This document shows positions 1 through 9,573 of a stretch of DNA of 64,000 bases, in pieces (position 1 is the stretch's first letter; every line of letters starts with the position of its first letter). The translations under genes were made by a program, and so were the position numbers. Below the pieces are notes generated by a model. The model was given only the letters and a program-made list of their open reading frames with translations, ran no database searches and was not told the origin of the DNA. The stretch is from Bacteroidota bacterium (GTDB taxonomy: Bacteria; Bacteroidota; Bacteroidia; Palsa-965), in assembly GCA_020402865.1 (NCBI GenBank), contig JADBYT010000010.1, positions 1 to 64,000 of the forward strand, read 5' to 3'.

Positions 1-762
1 ACTGAGCCGTGCGGTGCCACCGTTGTTGGTGTCCACGTTATCGCTCAAACCGTCGTTGTCGGTATCGGCACAGCCATCAATGATACCGTCGCCGTTGGCA
101 TCAGTGCCGCCGGCTTCAACTACATCGGCAATGCCGTCGTTGTCGCTGTCGAGGTCAAGGTAATCGTCATTTCCATCGCCATCAGTATCCGGTGTGGGCA
201 GCGGAGTACCGCCGTTGTTCGGATCTACGCTGTCGGCAAGACCATCGTTATCGGTATCCGTAAAGCCGTCAATGATACCGTCGCCGTTGGCATCGGTGCC
301 GCCGGCTTCGGTTACATCAGTAATACCGTCGTTGTCGCTGTCAAGATCAATGTAATCGTCGTTGCCATCGCCATCGGTATCCGGTGTGGGCAGCGGGGTG
401 CCACCGTTGTTCGGATCTACGCTGTCGGCAAGACCATCGTTATCGGTATCCGTAAAGCCGTCAATGATACCGTCACCGTTTGCATCGGTGCCGCCGGCTT
501 CAGTTACGTCTGTAATACCATCATTATCGCTGTCGAGATCCTGTGTATTCGGAATACCGTCGCCATCGGTGTCGGGATACGGAAGCGGAGTTCCGCCTGT
601 GCTGGGATCCACAAGATCACCCAGACCATCATTGTCAGTATCTACAAACGGACCGTTACCGATAATACCGTCTCCGTCGGGATCAGATCCGCCGGCTTCG
701 AGAACGTCAGTAATTCCGTCGTTATCACTGTCAAGATCGAGGTAGTTCGGAATGCCGTCACC
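1..762 (-). repeat. Tandem 192-bp TSP3 modules
   Basis: Matching positions fall at 181, 373 and 565, a spacing of exactly 192 bp (64 residues). The next boundary is at 763, a 198-bp step. Each module encodes an 'LDLDSDNDGITDVTEAGG' core, then TDANGDGIIDG, TDTDNDGLADSVDP and GGTPLP. The modules starting at 181 and 373 share an identical stretch of about 70 bp, which points to recent duplication. The array continues off the left edge. Confidence 0.9.
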
Positions 763-3700
763 ATCAGTATCCCCTGTTCCTTCTACAATGTCGAGAATAC
801 CGTCATTGTCATCGTCAGGATCCACGTTGTTCAGCACACCGTCGTTGTCCGAATCATCGGTTTCGCGCCAGTCGAGCTGTGTGGTTGAAGGATTATCGAG
901 GTTCGGGAACGAGTTGGGTGTTTGCCCGTTGGTCGGGTTCCAGAGCGCATCGTTTGCATCGTAGTTATCGTCTAGACCATCACCATCCGCATCGTTGCCG
1001 GAAGGTGTGGTGTCGGGGTTGCCGTCGTTGTTGGTATCCCAGCCTTCGAGGGCATCGTTCATGCCGTCGTTATCGGCATCAGTGTCCACATAGTCGGCAC
1101 CATCAGTCGTACCATCGGTATTTACAGGTGTTACACCTGCCCCACCGAAACCGGCAAAGTTGTCGTAAGCATCATCAATACCGTCGTTGTCAGAATCTGT
1201 ACCGGCGGGAGCTGTGTAGCCCGGTGTTGACTGGCCTTCGATGTTGTCCACGATACCGTCGTTATCGCTGTCGATATCGAGGAAGTTGGGCAATCCGTTG
1301 GCGTCCGTGTTATCGTTGGGATAACTGTCGGGACGACCGTTGCTGTTGGTATCGGCACCGGTGGTAAAGTTCGGTGTACCGCTCTGTGTGGGGTCAACCA
1401 CATCGTAGAGACCATCGTTGTCGGCATCAGCCGCATTGTCCACCAGACCGTTTCCGTCAGCATCCGTTCCGCCGGTTTCGATGATGTCCACAATACCGTC
1501 ATTGTCGCTATCGAGATCAATGTAGTTCGGACGACCATCGCCATCGCTGTCGAGCGTGGCCAGCGGCGAACCACCTTGCGAAGGATCAATCACATCGGCC
1601 AGACCGTCGTTATCCGCATCGGTGAAGCCATCAATGAAGCCATCACCATCGGCATCGGCACCGCCATTTTCAGCTACGTCTGTAATACCGTCGTTGTCTG
1701 AGTCGAGATCAGTAGCATCAGGATTACCGTCGCCGTCGGTGTCCACGGTTCCTTCGGTTACATCAAGGATGCCGTCGTTATCATCATCCGGATCGAATGC
1801 GTTAGCCACACCATCGTTGTCGAAGTCTTCAATTTCGCGCCAGTCGAGCTGTGTGGTTGAAGGATTGTCGAGGTTCGGGAACGATGTGGGCGTTTGTCCG
1901 TTGGTCGGGTTCCAGAGTGCATCGTTGTTATCATAGTTATCATCTAAACCATCGCCATCCGCATCGTTACCGGAAGGTGTGGTGTCGGCTACGTTATCGC
2001 CGTTGGTATCCCAGCCTTCAATGGCATCGCTGATAGCGTCATTATCGGCATCGGTATCTACGTAGTCAGCACCATCGGCAGCCGCATCGGTGTTCACGGG
2101 TGTAACACCGGCACCACCAAAGCCTGCGGTAAGGTCGTAAGCATCATCAATGCCATCGCCATCAGTATCTGTGCCTGTGGGCGGTATGTAACCTGCGGTT
2201 GATTGTCCTTCGATATTATCTACAATACCATCATTGTCGGCATCAATATCAAGGAAGTTGGGCAGACCGTTGCTGTCGGCGTTATCGTTCGGGTAGCTGT
2301 TCGGACGACCGTCGTTGTTAGTATCCGTGCCAGTGGTGAAAATCGGTGTACCGCTTTGTGTGGGATCAACCGTATCACGCAAGCCGTCGCCGTCCGCATC
2401 AGCAGTTCCGTCAACCTGGCCATCGCCGTTTGCATCGGTACCACCTACTTCGATAATGTCCACAATACCATCGTTATCGCTGTCGAGATCGAGGTAGTTG
2501 GGCACACCGTCGCCATCGCTGTTCAGAGCACCCAATGTAGTTCCGCCAGCCGAGGGATCCACGCTGTCGGCAAGGCCGTTTCCGTTTGTATCGGTAAAGC
2601 CGTCAATGCGACCATCGCCATCCGCATCAGCGCCGCCGTTTTCGGCTACGTCGGTAATACCGTCGTTGTCGCTGTCGAGATCAAGGAAGTTCGGAACGCC
2701 ATCGCCATCTGTATCGCCGGGAGTTACCGGTGTACCGCTCTGGCTCGGATCCTGCGCATCGTTCAAACCGTCGTTGTCCACATCGGTGAAACCATCCACA
2801 ATACCATCACCATTTGCATCGGTAAGGCCGTTTTCAATTACATCAGTAATTCCGTCGTTGTCGCTGTCGAGATCAAGATTATTCGGAATGCCATCTCCAT
2901 CGGTATCACCTGTGCCTTCGGCCACATCGGTTACACCGTCGTTGTCATCATCCGGATCGTTGATATCCGCAATACCGTCGCCGTCATTGTCAAGCGGTTC
3001 GCGCCAGTCGAGTTCGGTGGTAGCAGTATTGTCAAGGTTCGGGAACGATGTAGGTGTCTGGCCGTTGGTCGGGTTCCAGAGGGCATCGTTCGTATCGTAG
3101 TTATCGTCAAGACCATCGCCGTCGGCATCAGAACCCGCGGGCAGCGTGTTGGCTACACCGTTGTTGTCGGTATCCCAACCTTCAAGAGCATCAATATCGC
3201 CATCGTTATCAGCGTCGGTGTCCACATAATCAGCACCGTCAGTCGCACCGTCGGTATTTACAGGAGTTACACCTGCACCGCCGAAACCAACGAAGTTATC
3301 GTAAGCATTGTCAATGCCATCGCCGTCGGTGTCTGTACCGGTGGGCGGTGTATAACCCGTTGTTGACTGCCCTTCAATATTGTCCACAATACCGTCGTTA
3401 TCGGCATCAATGTCGAGGAAGTTGGGCAGGCCATTGGCGTCAGTGTTATCAGTCGGATAACTGTCCGGACGGCCATCGTTGTTGGCATCAGCGCCGGTGG
3501 TGAAAATCGGTGTACCGCTCTGGTTCGGATCAACTGCATCACGCAGACCATCGTTGTCCACGTCGGTAGTGCCGTCAACCAGACCATCGCCGTTGGCGTC
3601 AGTTCCACCTACTTCAATAATATCTACAATACCGTCGTTATCGCTGTCGAGATCAAGGAAATTCGGGAAACCGTCACCATCATTGTTCAACGTGGTAAGC

Positions 3701-6700
3701 GGGGTTCCGCCCGTCGAAGGATCCACTACGCCGCAGAGGCCGTCGTTATCCACATCGGTGCAGTTATCAATTATACCGTTACCGTCTGAATCAGCACCAC
3801 CGTTTTCAGCTACATCGGTAATACCGTCGTTATCGCTGTCGAGGTCAAGCGAGTTCGGAATGCCATCTCCGTCAGAATCAATGGTACCTTCTGTTACATC
3901 CAGAATACCATCGTTATCATCATCCGGATCATACGGATCAAAAATTCCGTCGCCATCGGTATCTGTACAGGTTACTACTGAAACTGCAGTCGTTGTTATT
4001 GCCGAAGGACAGCCATTCACGGTAATTACAAGTGAATAGGTTCCGTTTGCAGCAAGAGTCGCAGAAGGGATTGTCGGGTTCTGAAGCGATGAACTAAAGC
4101 TGTTTGGGCCTGTCCAGGCATAGGTGGCACCCGCAACAGTAGCAGCGGTCAGGTTGAGCGGAGTGGTTTCGCAAACCGGTGTATTGCTCGATACTGCGGG
4201 AGCAACAGGTGTTGCATTTACAGTAACCGCAGTAGTTCCGGCAACAGAGCTACAGCCGTTAACAGTTACAGTAACACTATATGTACCGCTGGCAGCAGTG
4301 GTAACGCTGGTAATTGAGGGATTCTGAAGCGCAGAGGTGAAGCTGTTGGGACCTGTCCATGTATAGGTAGCACCGGCCACCGCAGGAGTAGAAAGGTTTA
4401 AGGTGTTGCCCGAACAAACCGGAGAGTTGCTTGATGCAGTGGGCGTAGCCGGGGTTGCATTCACAACAACAGCCGTTGTGCCGATGCCTGAAGTACAACC
4501 CGCAACAGTTACCGTTACGCTGTAAGTACCGGCCATAGCCACAGTGGCTGAAGGACGTGTGGGGTTTTGCAGCGAAGAAGTAAATGCAGACGGGCCTGTC
4601 CAGCTGTAAGTAGCACCGGCTACTGCAGGCGTACTCAGGTTAATCGTATTACCTGAACAAACCGGCGAATTGCTCGAAGCAGCAGGCGTAGCCGGAGTTG
4701 CATTAATGATTACAGCTGTGGTGCCTGCAACCGAAGTACAACCATTTACCGTTACCGTAACACTGTAAGTGCCGGTAGCAGCTGTGGATACACCGGGGAT
4801 TGTAGGATTCTGAAGCGACGAGCTGAAACTGTTCGGACCGGTCCAGGAATAGGTGGCACCGGCTACCGCGGGAGTTGAAAGGTTTAATGTATTGCCCGAA
4901 CATACCGGCGAGTTACTTGATGCGGTGGGCGCAGCCGGAGTAGTATTTACAGTAACTACGGTAGTCCCGGCTGCTGATGTACATCCACCAACTGTTACGG
5001 TTACGCTGTATGTTCCGGCAGCAGCGGTTGTTACACCTGTAATACTGGGGTTCTGCAACGCCGAGCTAAAGCTGTTGGGACCTGTCCAGGCATAGGTGGC
5101 GCCAGCAACTGCCGGTGTGGTAAGATTAAGCGTATTGCCAGTACATACTGGTGAGTTGCTAGAAGCCGTGGGAGTAGCCGGGGGCGATACTACGTTAACC
5201 ACAGTAGTGCCTGCAGCCGAGGTACAGCCGCCGACAGTTACAGTTAAACTGTAAGTGCCCGCCATTGCCAACGTAGCCGAGGGTCGTGTGGGATTCTGAA
5301 GCGAAGAAGTGAATGCGGCAGGGCCGGTCCAGCTGTAACTGGCACCAGCCACAGCGGCTGTACTCAGGTTAATGGTATTACCTATACATACAGGCGAGTT
5401 GCTTGTGGGAGCAGGTGTGGCCGGTGTTGGATTAATAGTAACCGCAGTGGTTCCAACTGCCGATGTACAACCGCCCACCGTTACCGTAACGCTGTATGTA
5501 CCGCTGGCTGCGGTAGTCACGCTGGTAATTGAAGGATTCTGGAGCGCCGAAGTGAAGCTGTTGGGGCCTGTCCACGAATATGTGGCTCCCGCTACAAGCG
5601 GAGTAGATAGGTTAAGCGTATTGCCCGAACAAACAGGTGTGTTGCTTGAGGCCGTAGGTGTGGCAGGTGTACTGTTAATTACAACTGCCGTAGTTCCGGC
5701 AGCCGATGTACAACCACCCACTGTTACAGTAACACTGTATGTACCGGCCATTGCCAATGTGGCCGAAGGACGGGTCGGGTTTTGAAGTGACGAGGTGAAG
5801 GCTGAGGGGCCTGTCCAGGCATAAGTAGCACCAGCTACTACCGGGGTACTCAGGTTAATGGTGTTGCCGGTACAAACCGGACTGTTGCTGCTGGCTGTAG
5901 GAGCTGCGGGTGTGGTATTAATAACCACAGCAGTTGTTCCAACTGCCGATGTACAACCGCCAACCGTTACGGTTACACTGTATGTGCCTGCAGCGGCAGC
6001 AGTTACACCTGTAATAGTGGGATTCTGTAATGCCGATGAGAAACTGTTGGGACCGGTCCAGCTATAGGTAGCACCAGCCACAACGGGCGTACTCAGGTTA
6101 AGCGTGTTGCCTGTGCAAACAGGGCTGTTGCTGCTGGCTGTGGGTGTTGCAGGTGTGGTATTCACAACTACCGCAGTGGTTCCGGTGGCCGATGTACATC
6201 CGCCAACCGTTACGGTTACGCTATAGGTGCCCGCCATTGCCACTGTAGCCGAAGGGCGGGTTGGATTTTGCAGCGATGACGCAAAAGCCGAGGGGCCGGT
6301 CCACGAATAAGTGGCGCCAGCTACAACAGGCGTGCTCAGGTTTATGGTGTTGCCTGTACAAACCGGACTGTTGCTGCTGGCCGTAGGTGTGGCGGGCGTT
6401 GTATTTACAACTACAGCCGTTGTTCCGACTGCTGATGTACAACCGTTTGTGGTTACCGTTACGCTGTAGGTACCAGCCATAGCCGCCGTTGCCGACGGGC
6501 GGGTGGGGTTCTGCAACGATGACGAGAAAGCTGCAGGACCTGTCCAGGCATAGGTGGCACCGGCCACAGCTGGCGTGCTCAGGTTTATAGTGTTGCCTGT
6601 ACAAACCGGACTGTTGCTGCTGGCTGTGGGTGTGGCGGGGGTGGTGTTAACCACTACAGCGGTAGTACCCGTAGCCGATGTACAGCCTGCAACCGTTACC

Positions 6701-9573
6701 GTTACGCTGTAAGTACCGGCCATAGCAACCGTAGCTGAAGGACGCGTCGGGTTTTGCAGCGATGATGTGAAGGCTGCTGGACCTGTCCAGGCATAGGTAG
6801 CACCAGCTACTGCGGGTGTACTCAGATTGATTGTGTTGCCTGTACACACCGGACTGTTACTGCTGGCTGTAGGCGTGGCGGGAATCGGATTTACAGTAAT
6901 GGTAATGGTTGCCGTATCCGTACATCCGGTTGCCGTGAGCGTACCTATTACTGTATAAGTAGTAGTGGTGGCAGGCGAAACAACTACAGATGTTCCGGTA
7001 AGTGCTCCCGGATTCCATGTGTAAGTGTTGGCTCCGGCAGCTGTAAGAGTTACCGGACTTCCGTTACATGTAGGATTGGTTCCCGCAGTTACCGACACAC
7101 TTACCGAAGGTTGTGTGATGGTAACTACTGTTGTAGCTGTATCAGAAAGAATACAGGTGGTGCTGTTATATGCTACCAGCGTTACGGTGTAAGTTCCGGC
7201 AGTTGCATAGGTATGCGAGGGACTGGTTGCCGTGCTGGTAGTTGCATCGCCAAAATTCCAGAGGTAGCTGGTGGCGTTTGTACTATTGTTGGTGAATGTG
7301 ATGGGAGCGCCTACGCAACCGCTGCCCGAAGATGCAATGGCCGCAGCACCGGGTGAATAGGTTTCCAGATCGAATTTGAAAACAGCATTGTTACAGTTGG
7401 TGCTTCCATCGTTTGGCGAATATGCACTCGGTGTTACAGGGAAACCGTTGGTAGGAGCTCCGCAAGAAGCACACACTGCCTGATAAACCACACCAGATTC
7501 GGTGCTGTTGTTGCTGAAGAGACTAGTACCACCATCAACGTGATCGGCTGTTCCGCCACCCTGACCAAAATAGGTACCATAACGCAGTGAAGCTGCGTTG
7601 GGCTCAAGCACAATAAAGTAAAAGTCGCAATTATCGGTTATCGTTTGGAAAGCCCCTGGTGTAGTGGGCATACCAATGTTGTTACCACCATCAAAGCAAC
7701 GCCCCCATCCTGCAGCATAGATTTTATTGCAGGTATCCACTTCAAACGCAGTGGGCGAAAGATTGGGATTTACTCCATTACCAAATACCGTAGAAAACTG
7801 AGTAGTGGTAAGTGTAAGGTTTAATCCATGAATAAACTGACAACTGTTGGCATTGGAATATACACCGCCGGTAACCGGATAAGCACCACCGGCACTTAAG
7901 CCATACACATATACTCCGCTTGTATTCACATCAACGTTGAAAGCTCCGTCTTTATTTGCCGTACCTAAATATGTTGACGCAATTAAATTGCTGCCTGCAG
8001 AGTTTATCTGAAACACAAATCCATCCACGCCTCCCATTGCAGCAGGATGAATAACACCAGCAGTAGTCGGGAAGTTGTTGCTGTTGGTTAATCCTGCTAC
8101 ATACAATGTGTTGCCGGCACCAATCTGTAAACTAAAACAGGCATCAAAGTTTGCACCACCCACCAGTGTGCTGTACACTTGTGTAGTGAGGGTGTTGTTC
8201 ATTTTAAATACCACACCATCCTGCGTACCACCTAGGGTATTATCGAAAGCACCAGCAGTTGTGGGGAAGTTGGTTGACTGGGTGCAGGAAGCCACACATA
8301 CATTGCCCGAACCATCAAGACGAATCTGACCGCGGCCATTATCGGCGTAGGAGAAACGGGTTTGTGTGGTTCCGGTAAAGCTATTCAACACGTTGGTGCC
8401 ATCCAAACCATTACCACCTACATAAGTAGAGGCGATAAGTGTGGTGAGCGTACTGTTGAAGCGCGCAACAAAAATATCGGTCGTTCCACCGTTGAATGAA
8501 TTATCGAAACAGCCTGCAGTGACGGGGAAGTTATTGGATTCTGTGCGACCAAGCACATAAAGGTCGCCATTGGCTGCGGTTATGATGGAGTGCGGATACT
8601 CATTTCCTGTACCGCCGAGATAGGTAGAAGCAAGAAGTGTTTGTCCGTTTGCACTGAAAATACTGATACTTACATCAGTAGCACCGGCAAACGTGGTTTG
8701 GAAAGCACCGGCTGTTGTGGGATAACCTGCGGCAAAAGCCACACCCGCCATACACATTACACCGTTAGGACCGGGACAAGCCGTAAAGCCCCAGTTATCG
8801 GCAGTGGAGCCGGAATAGGTTGATGCCGCCAGAAACGGGTCGATCACCAGCGGATAGTTCGAGTCATATCCGTTGGGGAAATAATAGGACACTTCTCCGT
8901 TCTGGATCATAAACTGCACCAGCACGTTTACACGGCCCGACGGAGTTTCCTGGTAGGCTACAGGAGCATATTCTTTTACCGTACCCAACGAATTTGAGGT
9001 AATCAGATTGCCCTCGGCATCGATTTCCTGTTTGGTTGCTCCTTTATATTCGAGACGAATGAGTGAAGCATCAGCGCCGGGAGCAATAATGTAATCGTAC
9101 TTAATAATGTCGCGGTAGGAGCGATAGTTAAGTGATATGCCCGGATAAAGCTGTTCGTAACGAATTTCGTTGAACGTACCTACTTCTGAGGTCTGGTTAA
9201 CGAGTTTGTTATTGGTGAAGTATGAACGAGAAACCGGATTGCGGCCAGCTGCGCGTGTTTGAACAATTGACGATGCCCCCACAAACGACACCTTTATGAC
9301 ATCGTTTTTGATTTGTACATCAGCCGCATCTCCACCTCCATGGTGAAATTCCTCATAGGCATCAGAAAGGTTGCTGAAGTGTACGGTGTATCCGCCACGC
9401 TCATGGTAGATAAATCCGTTATTAAGTTCAGTACGGTAGAGCACCGCCTGATCCCATTGCCCTTTATTTTCTTCAAAACGGGCCTGGGGTTCACTGCTGA
9501 ATGTTTGTGCTGTAAGTGCATGAGCAAACAGAAGCACTGCTGCCGTAAACATTCGTTTCGTAAAGTGGAGCAT
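1..9573 (-). CDS. Giant multidomain surface protein (SBBP propeller, PKD, Ig-like and TSP3 repeats), C-terminus outside window
   Basis: The frame stays open from an ATG at 9573 to the left edge, at least 3,191 codons. Residues 1-22 are a signal peptide ending ALTAQ. Residues about 25-240 look like the DUF7948 head, with ENKGQW at the mature N-terminus and LVIDPF at its end. Residues about 240-740 carry SBBP beta-propeller repeats (ASTYLGG, FPTTAGAF, recurring GGxxDxFV). About 745-800 is a PKD domain (YLWNFGD, SPSHTYATAGTYTVTL). About 895-1868 is an array of 81-residue Ig-like units, each with TYSVTVT. From about 1870 onward are thrombospondin type 3 calcium-binding repeats (LDLDSDNDGITD). This architecture is known from Bacteroidota adhesins and gliding-associated proteins, so extracellular export and a C-terminal T9SS tail beyond the window are inferred. 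No exact -7 box was found; TGATTTTG at 9634-9641 (minus) is a weak candidate. Confidence 0.9.
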   Translation of the reverse strand, partial: MLHFTKRMFTAAVLLFAHALTAQTFSSEPQARFEENKGQWDQAVLYRTELNNGFIYHERGGYTVHFSNLSDAYEEFHHGGGDAADVQIKNDVIKVSFVGASSIVQTRAAGRNPVSRSYFTNNKLVNQTSEVGTFNEIRYEQLYPGISLNYRSYRDIIKYDYIIAPGADASLIRLEYKGATKQEIDAEGNLITSNSLGTVKEYAPVAYQETPSGRVNVLVQFMIQNGEVSYYFPNGYDSNYPLVIDPFLAASTYSGSTADNWGFTACPGPNGVMCMAGVAFAAGYPTTAGAFQTTFAGATDVSISIFSANGQTLLASTYLGGTGNEYPHSIITAANGDLYVLGRTESNNFPVTAGCFDNSFNGGTTDIFVARFNSTLTTLIASTYVGGNGLDGTNVLNSFTGTTQTRFSYADNGRGQIRLDGSGNVCVASCTQSTNFPTTAGAFDNTLGGTQDGVVFKMNNTLTTQVYSTLVGGANFDACFSLQIGAGNTLYVAGLTNSNNFPTTAGVIHPAAMGGVDGFVFQINSAGSNLIASTYLGTANKDGAFNVDVNTSGVYVYGLSAGGAYPVTGGVYSNANSCQFIHGLNLTLTTTQFSTVFGNGVNPNLSPTAFEVDTCNKIYAAGWGRCFDGGNNIGMPTTPGAFQTITDNCDFYFIVLEPNAASLRYGTYFGQGGGTADHVDGGTSLFSNNSTESGVVYQAVCASCGAPTNGFPVTPSAYSPNDGSTNCNNAVFKFDLETYSPGAAAIASSGSGCVGAPITFTNNSTNATSYLWNFGDATTSTATSPSHTYATAGTYTVTLVAYNSTTCILSDTATTVVTITQPSVSVSVTAGTNPTCNGSPVTLTAAGANTYTWNPGALTGTSVVVSPATTTTYTVIGTLTATGCTDTATITITVNPIPATPTASSNSPVCTGNTINLSTPAVAGATYAWTGPAAFTSSLQNPTRPSATVAMAGTYSVTVTVAGCTSATGTTAVVVNTTPATPTASSNSPVCTGNTINLSTPAVAGATYAWTGPAAFSSSLQNPTRPSATAAMAGTYSVTVTTNGCTSAVGTTAVVVNTTPATPTASSNSPVCTGNTINLSTPVVAGATYSWTGPSAFASSLQNPTRPSATVAMAGTYSVTVTVGGCTSATGTTAVVVNTTPATPTASSNSPVCTGNTLNLSTPVVAGATYSWTGPNSFSSALQNPTITGVTAAAAGTYSVTVTVGGCTSAVGTTAVVINTTPAAPTASSNSPVCTGNTINLSTPVVAGATYAWTGPSAFTSSLQNPTRPSATLAMAGTYSVTVTVGGCTSAAGTTAVVINSTPATPTASSNTPVCSGNTLNLSTPLVAGATYSWTGPNSFTSALQNPSITSVTTAASGTYSVTVTVGGCTSAVGTTAVTINPTPATPAPTSNSPVCIGNTINLSTAAVAGASYSWTGPAAFTSSLQNPTRPSATLAMAGTYSLTVTVGGCTSAAGTTVVNVVSPPATPTASSNSPVCTGNTLNLTTPAVAGATYAWTGPNSFSSALQNPSITGVTTAAAGTYSVTVTVGGCTSAAGTTVVTVNTTPAAPTASSNSPVCSGNTLNLSTPAVAGATYSWTGPNSFSSSLQNPTIPGVSTAATGTYSVTVTVNGCTSVAGTTAVIINATPATPAASSNSPVCSGNTINLSTPAVAGATYSWTGPSAFTSSLQNPTRPSATVAMAGTYSVTVTVAGCTSGIGTTAVVVNATPATPTASSNSPVCSGNTLNLSTPAVAGATYTWTGPNSFTSALQNPSITSVTTAASGTYSVTVTVNGCSSVAGTTAVTVNATPVAPAVSSNTPVCETTPLNLTAATVAGATYAWTGPNSFSSSLQNPTIPSATLAANGTYSLVITVNGCPSAITTTAVSVVTCTDTDGDGIFDPYDPDDDNDGILDVTEGTIDSDGDGIPNSLDLDSDNDGITDVAENGGADSDGNGIIDNCTDVDNDGLCGVVDPSTGGTPLTTLNNDGDGFPNFLDLDSDNDGIVDIIEVGGTDANGDGLVDGTTDVDNDGLRDAVDPNQSGTPIFTTGADANNDGRPDSYPTDNTDANGLPNFLDIDADNDGIVDNIEGQSTTGYTPPTGTDTDGDGIDNAYDNFVGFGGAGVTPVNTDGATDGADYVDTDADNDGDIDALEGWDTDNNGVANTLPAGSDADGDGLDDNYDTNDALWNPTNGQTPTSFPNLDNTATTELDWREPLDNDGDGIADINDPDDDNDGVTDVAEGTGDTDGDGIPNNLDLDSDNDGITDVIENGLTDANGDGIVDGFTDVDNDGLNDAQDPSQSGTPVTPGDTDGDGVPNFLDLDSDNDGITDVAENGGADADGDGRIDGFTDTNGNGLADSVDPSAGGTTLGALNSDGDGVPNYLDLDSDNDGIVDIIEVGGTDANGDGQVDGTADADGDGLRDTVDPTQSGTPIFTTGTDTNNDGRPNSYPNDNADSNGLPNFLDIDADNDGIVDNIEGQSTAGYIPPTGTDTDGDGIDDAYDLTAGFGGAGVTPVNTDAAADGADYVDTDADNDAISDAIEGWDTNGDNVADTTPSGNDADGDGLDDNYDNNDALWNPTNGQTPTSFPNLDNPSTTQLDWREIEDFDNDGVANAFDPDDDNDGILDVTEGTVDTDGDGNPDATDLDSDNDGITDVAENGGADADGDGFIDGFTDADNDGLADVIDPSQGGSPLATLDSDGDGRPNYIDLDSDNDGIVDIIETGGTDADGNGLVDNAADADNDGLYDVVDPTQSGTPNFTTGADTNSNGRPDSYPNDNTDANGLPNFLDIDSDNDGIVDNIEGQSTPGYTAPAGTDSDNDGIDDAYDNFAGFGGAGVTPVNTDGTTDGADYVDTDADNDGMNDALEGWDTNNDGNPDTTPSGNDADGDGLDDNYDANDALWNPTNGQTPNSFPNLDNPSTTQLDWRETDDSDNDGVLNNVDPDDDNDGILDIVEGTGDTDGDGIPNYLDLDSDNDGITDVLEAGGSDPDGDGIIGNGPFVDTDNDGLGDLVDPSTGGTPLPYPDTDGDGIPNTQDLDSDNDGITDVTEAGGTDANGDGIIDGFTDTDNDGLADSVDPNNGGTPLPTPDTDGDGNDDYIDLDSDNDGITDVTEAGGTDANGDGIIDGFTDTDNDGLADSVDPNNGGTPLPTPDTDGDGNDDYLDLDSDNDGIADVVEAGGTDANGDGIIDGCADTDNDGLSDNVDTNNGGTARLS
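865..1836 (-). repeat. TSP3 higher-order repeat, 972-bp copy
   Basis: One 324-residue block, bounded by successive copies of the sequence encoding TTQLDWRE (anchors at 865 and 1837). It contains in order a DDDNDGILDVTEG module, two LDLDSDNDGI modules, the PNFLDID...IEGQST module, GGAGVTPVNTDG, and the block DDNYD...WNPTNGQTP. Its neighbour at 1837-3000 has the same order plus one extra module. Confidence 0.88.
1837..3000 (-). repeat. TSP3 higher-order repeat, 1,164-bp copy with one extra module
   Basis: Same block order as 865-1836 but 192 bp longer. The surplus is exactly one 64-residue TSP3 module, reading ITDVIENGLTDANGDG through TDVDNDGLNDAQDPSQSG. Gain or loss of a single module therefore separates the two copies. 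Confidence 0.88.
3001..3966 (-). repeat. TSP3 higher-order repeat, first (N-terminal) copy
   Basis: This is the first of the higher-order TSP3 blocks in protein order. It starts just after the Ig-like array with TDTDGDGIFDPYDPDDDNDG and ends at the DWRE anchor near 3001. Its length (about 966 bp) and module order match the 972-bp copy. Confidence 0.85.
3969..6885 (-). repeat. Twelve tandem Ig-like units, 243-bp period
   Basis: The codons for TYSVTVT recur at 4022, 4265, 4508, 4751, 4994, 5237, 5480, 5723, 5966, 6209, 6452 and 6695. All eleven steps are exactly 243 bp, with no indels. Each unit reads SNSPVCTGNT, TYSWTGP, a variable loop, then AGTYSVTVT and a Cys. Two loop types occur: A (NPTRPSATVAMAG) and B (NPSITxVTTAAxG). 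The C-terminal-most unit (4022) has diverged. Confidence 0.92.

Noticed and set aside
2203-3366. Long plus-strand open frame (387 codons) opposite the TSP3 repeats
   Set aside because: It lies antisense to the confirmed repeat-protein frame in the same codon register. Its product is a monotonous V/I/A/S series created by the complement of GAC/GGN codons, with no promoter.
1-6885. CRISPR-like or satellite array
   Set aside because: The periodic repeats keep the reading frame and encode known protein modules; there are no short direct repeats with unique spacers and no cas genes.
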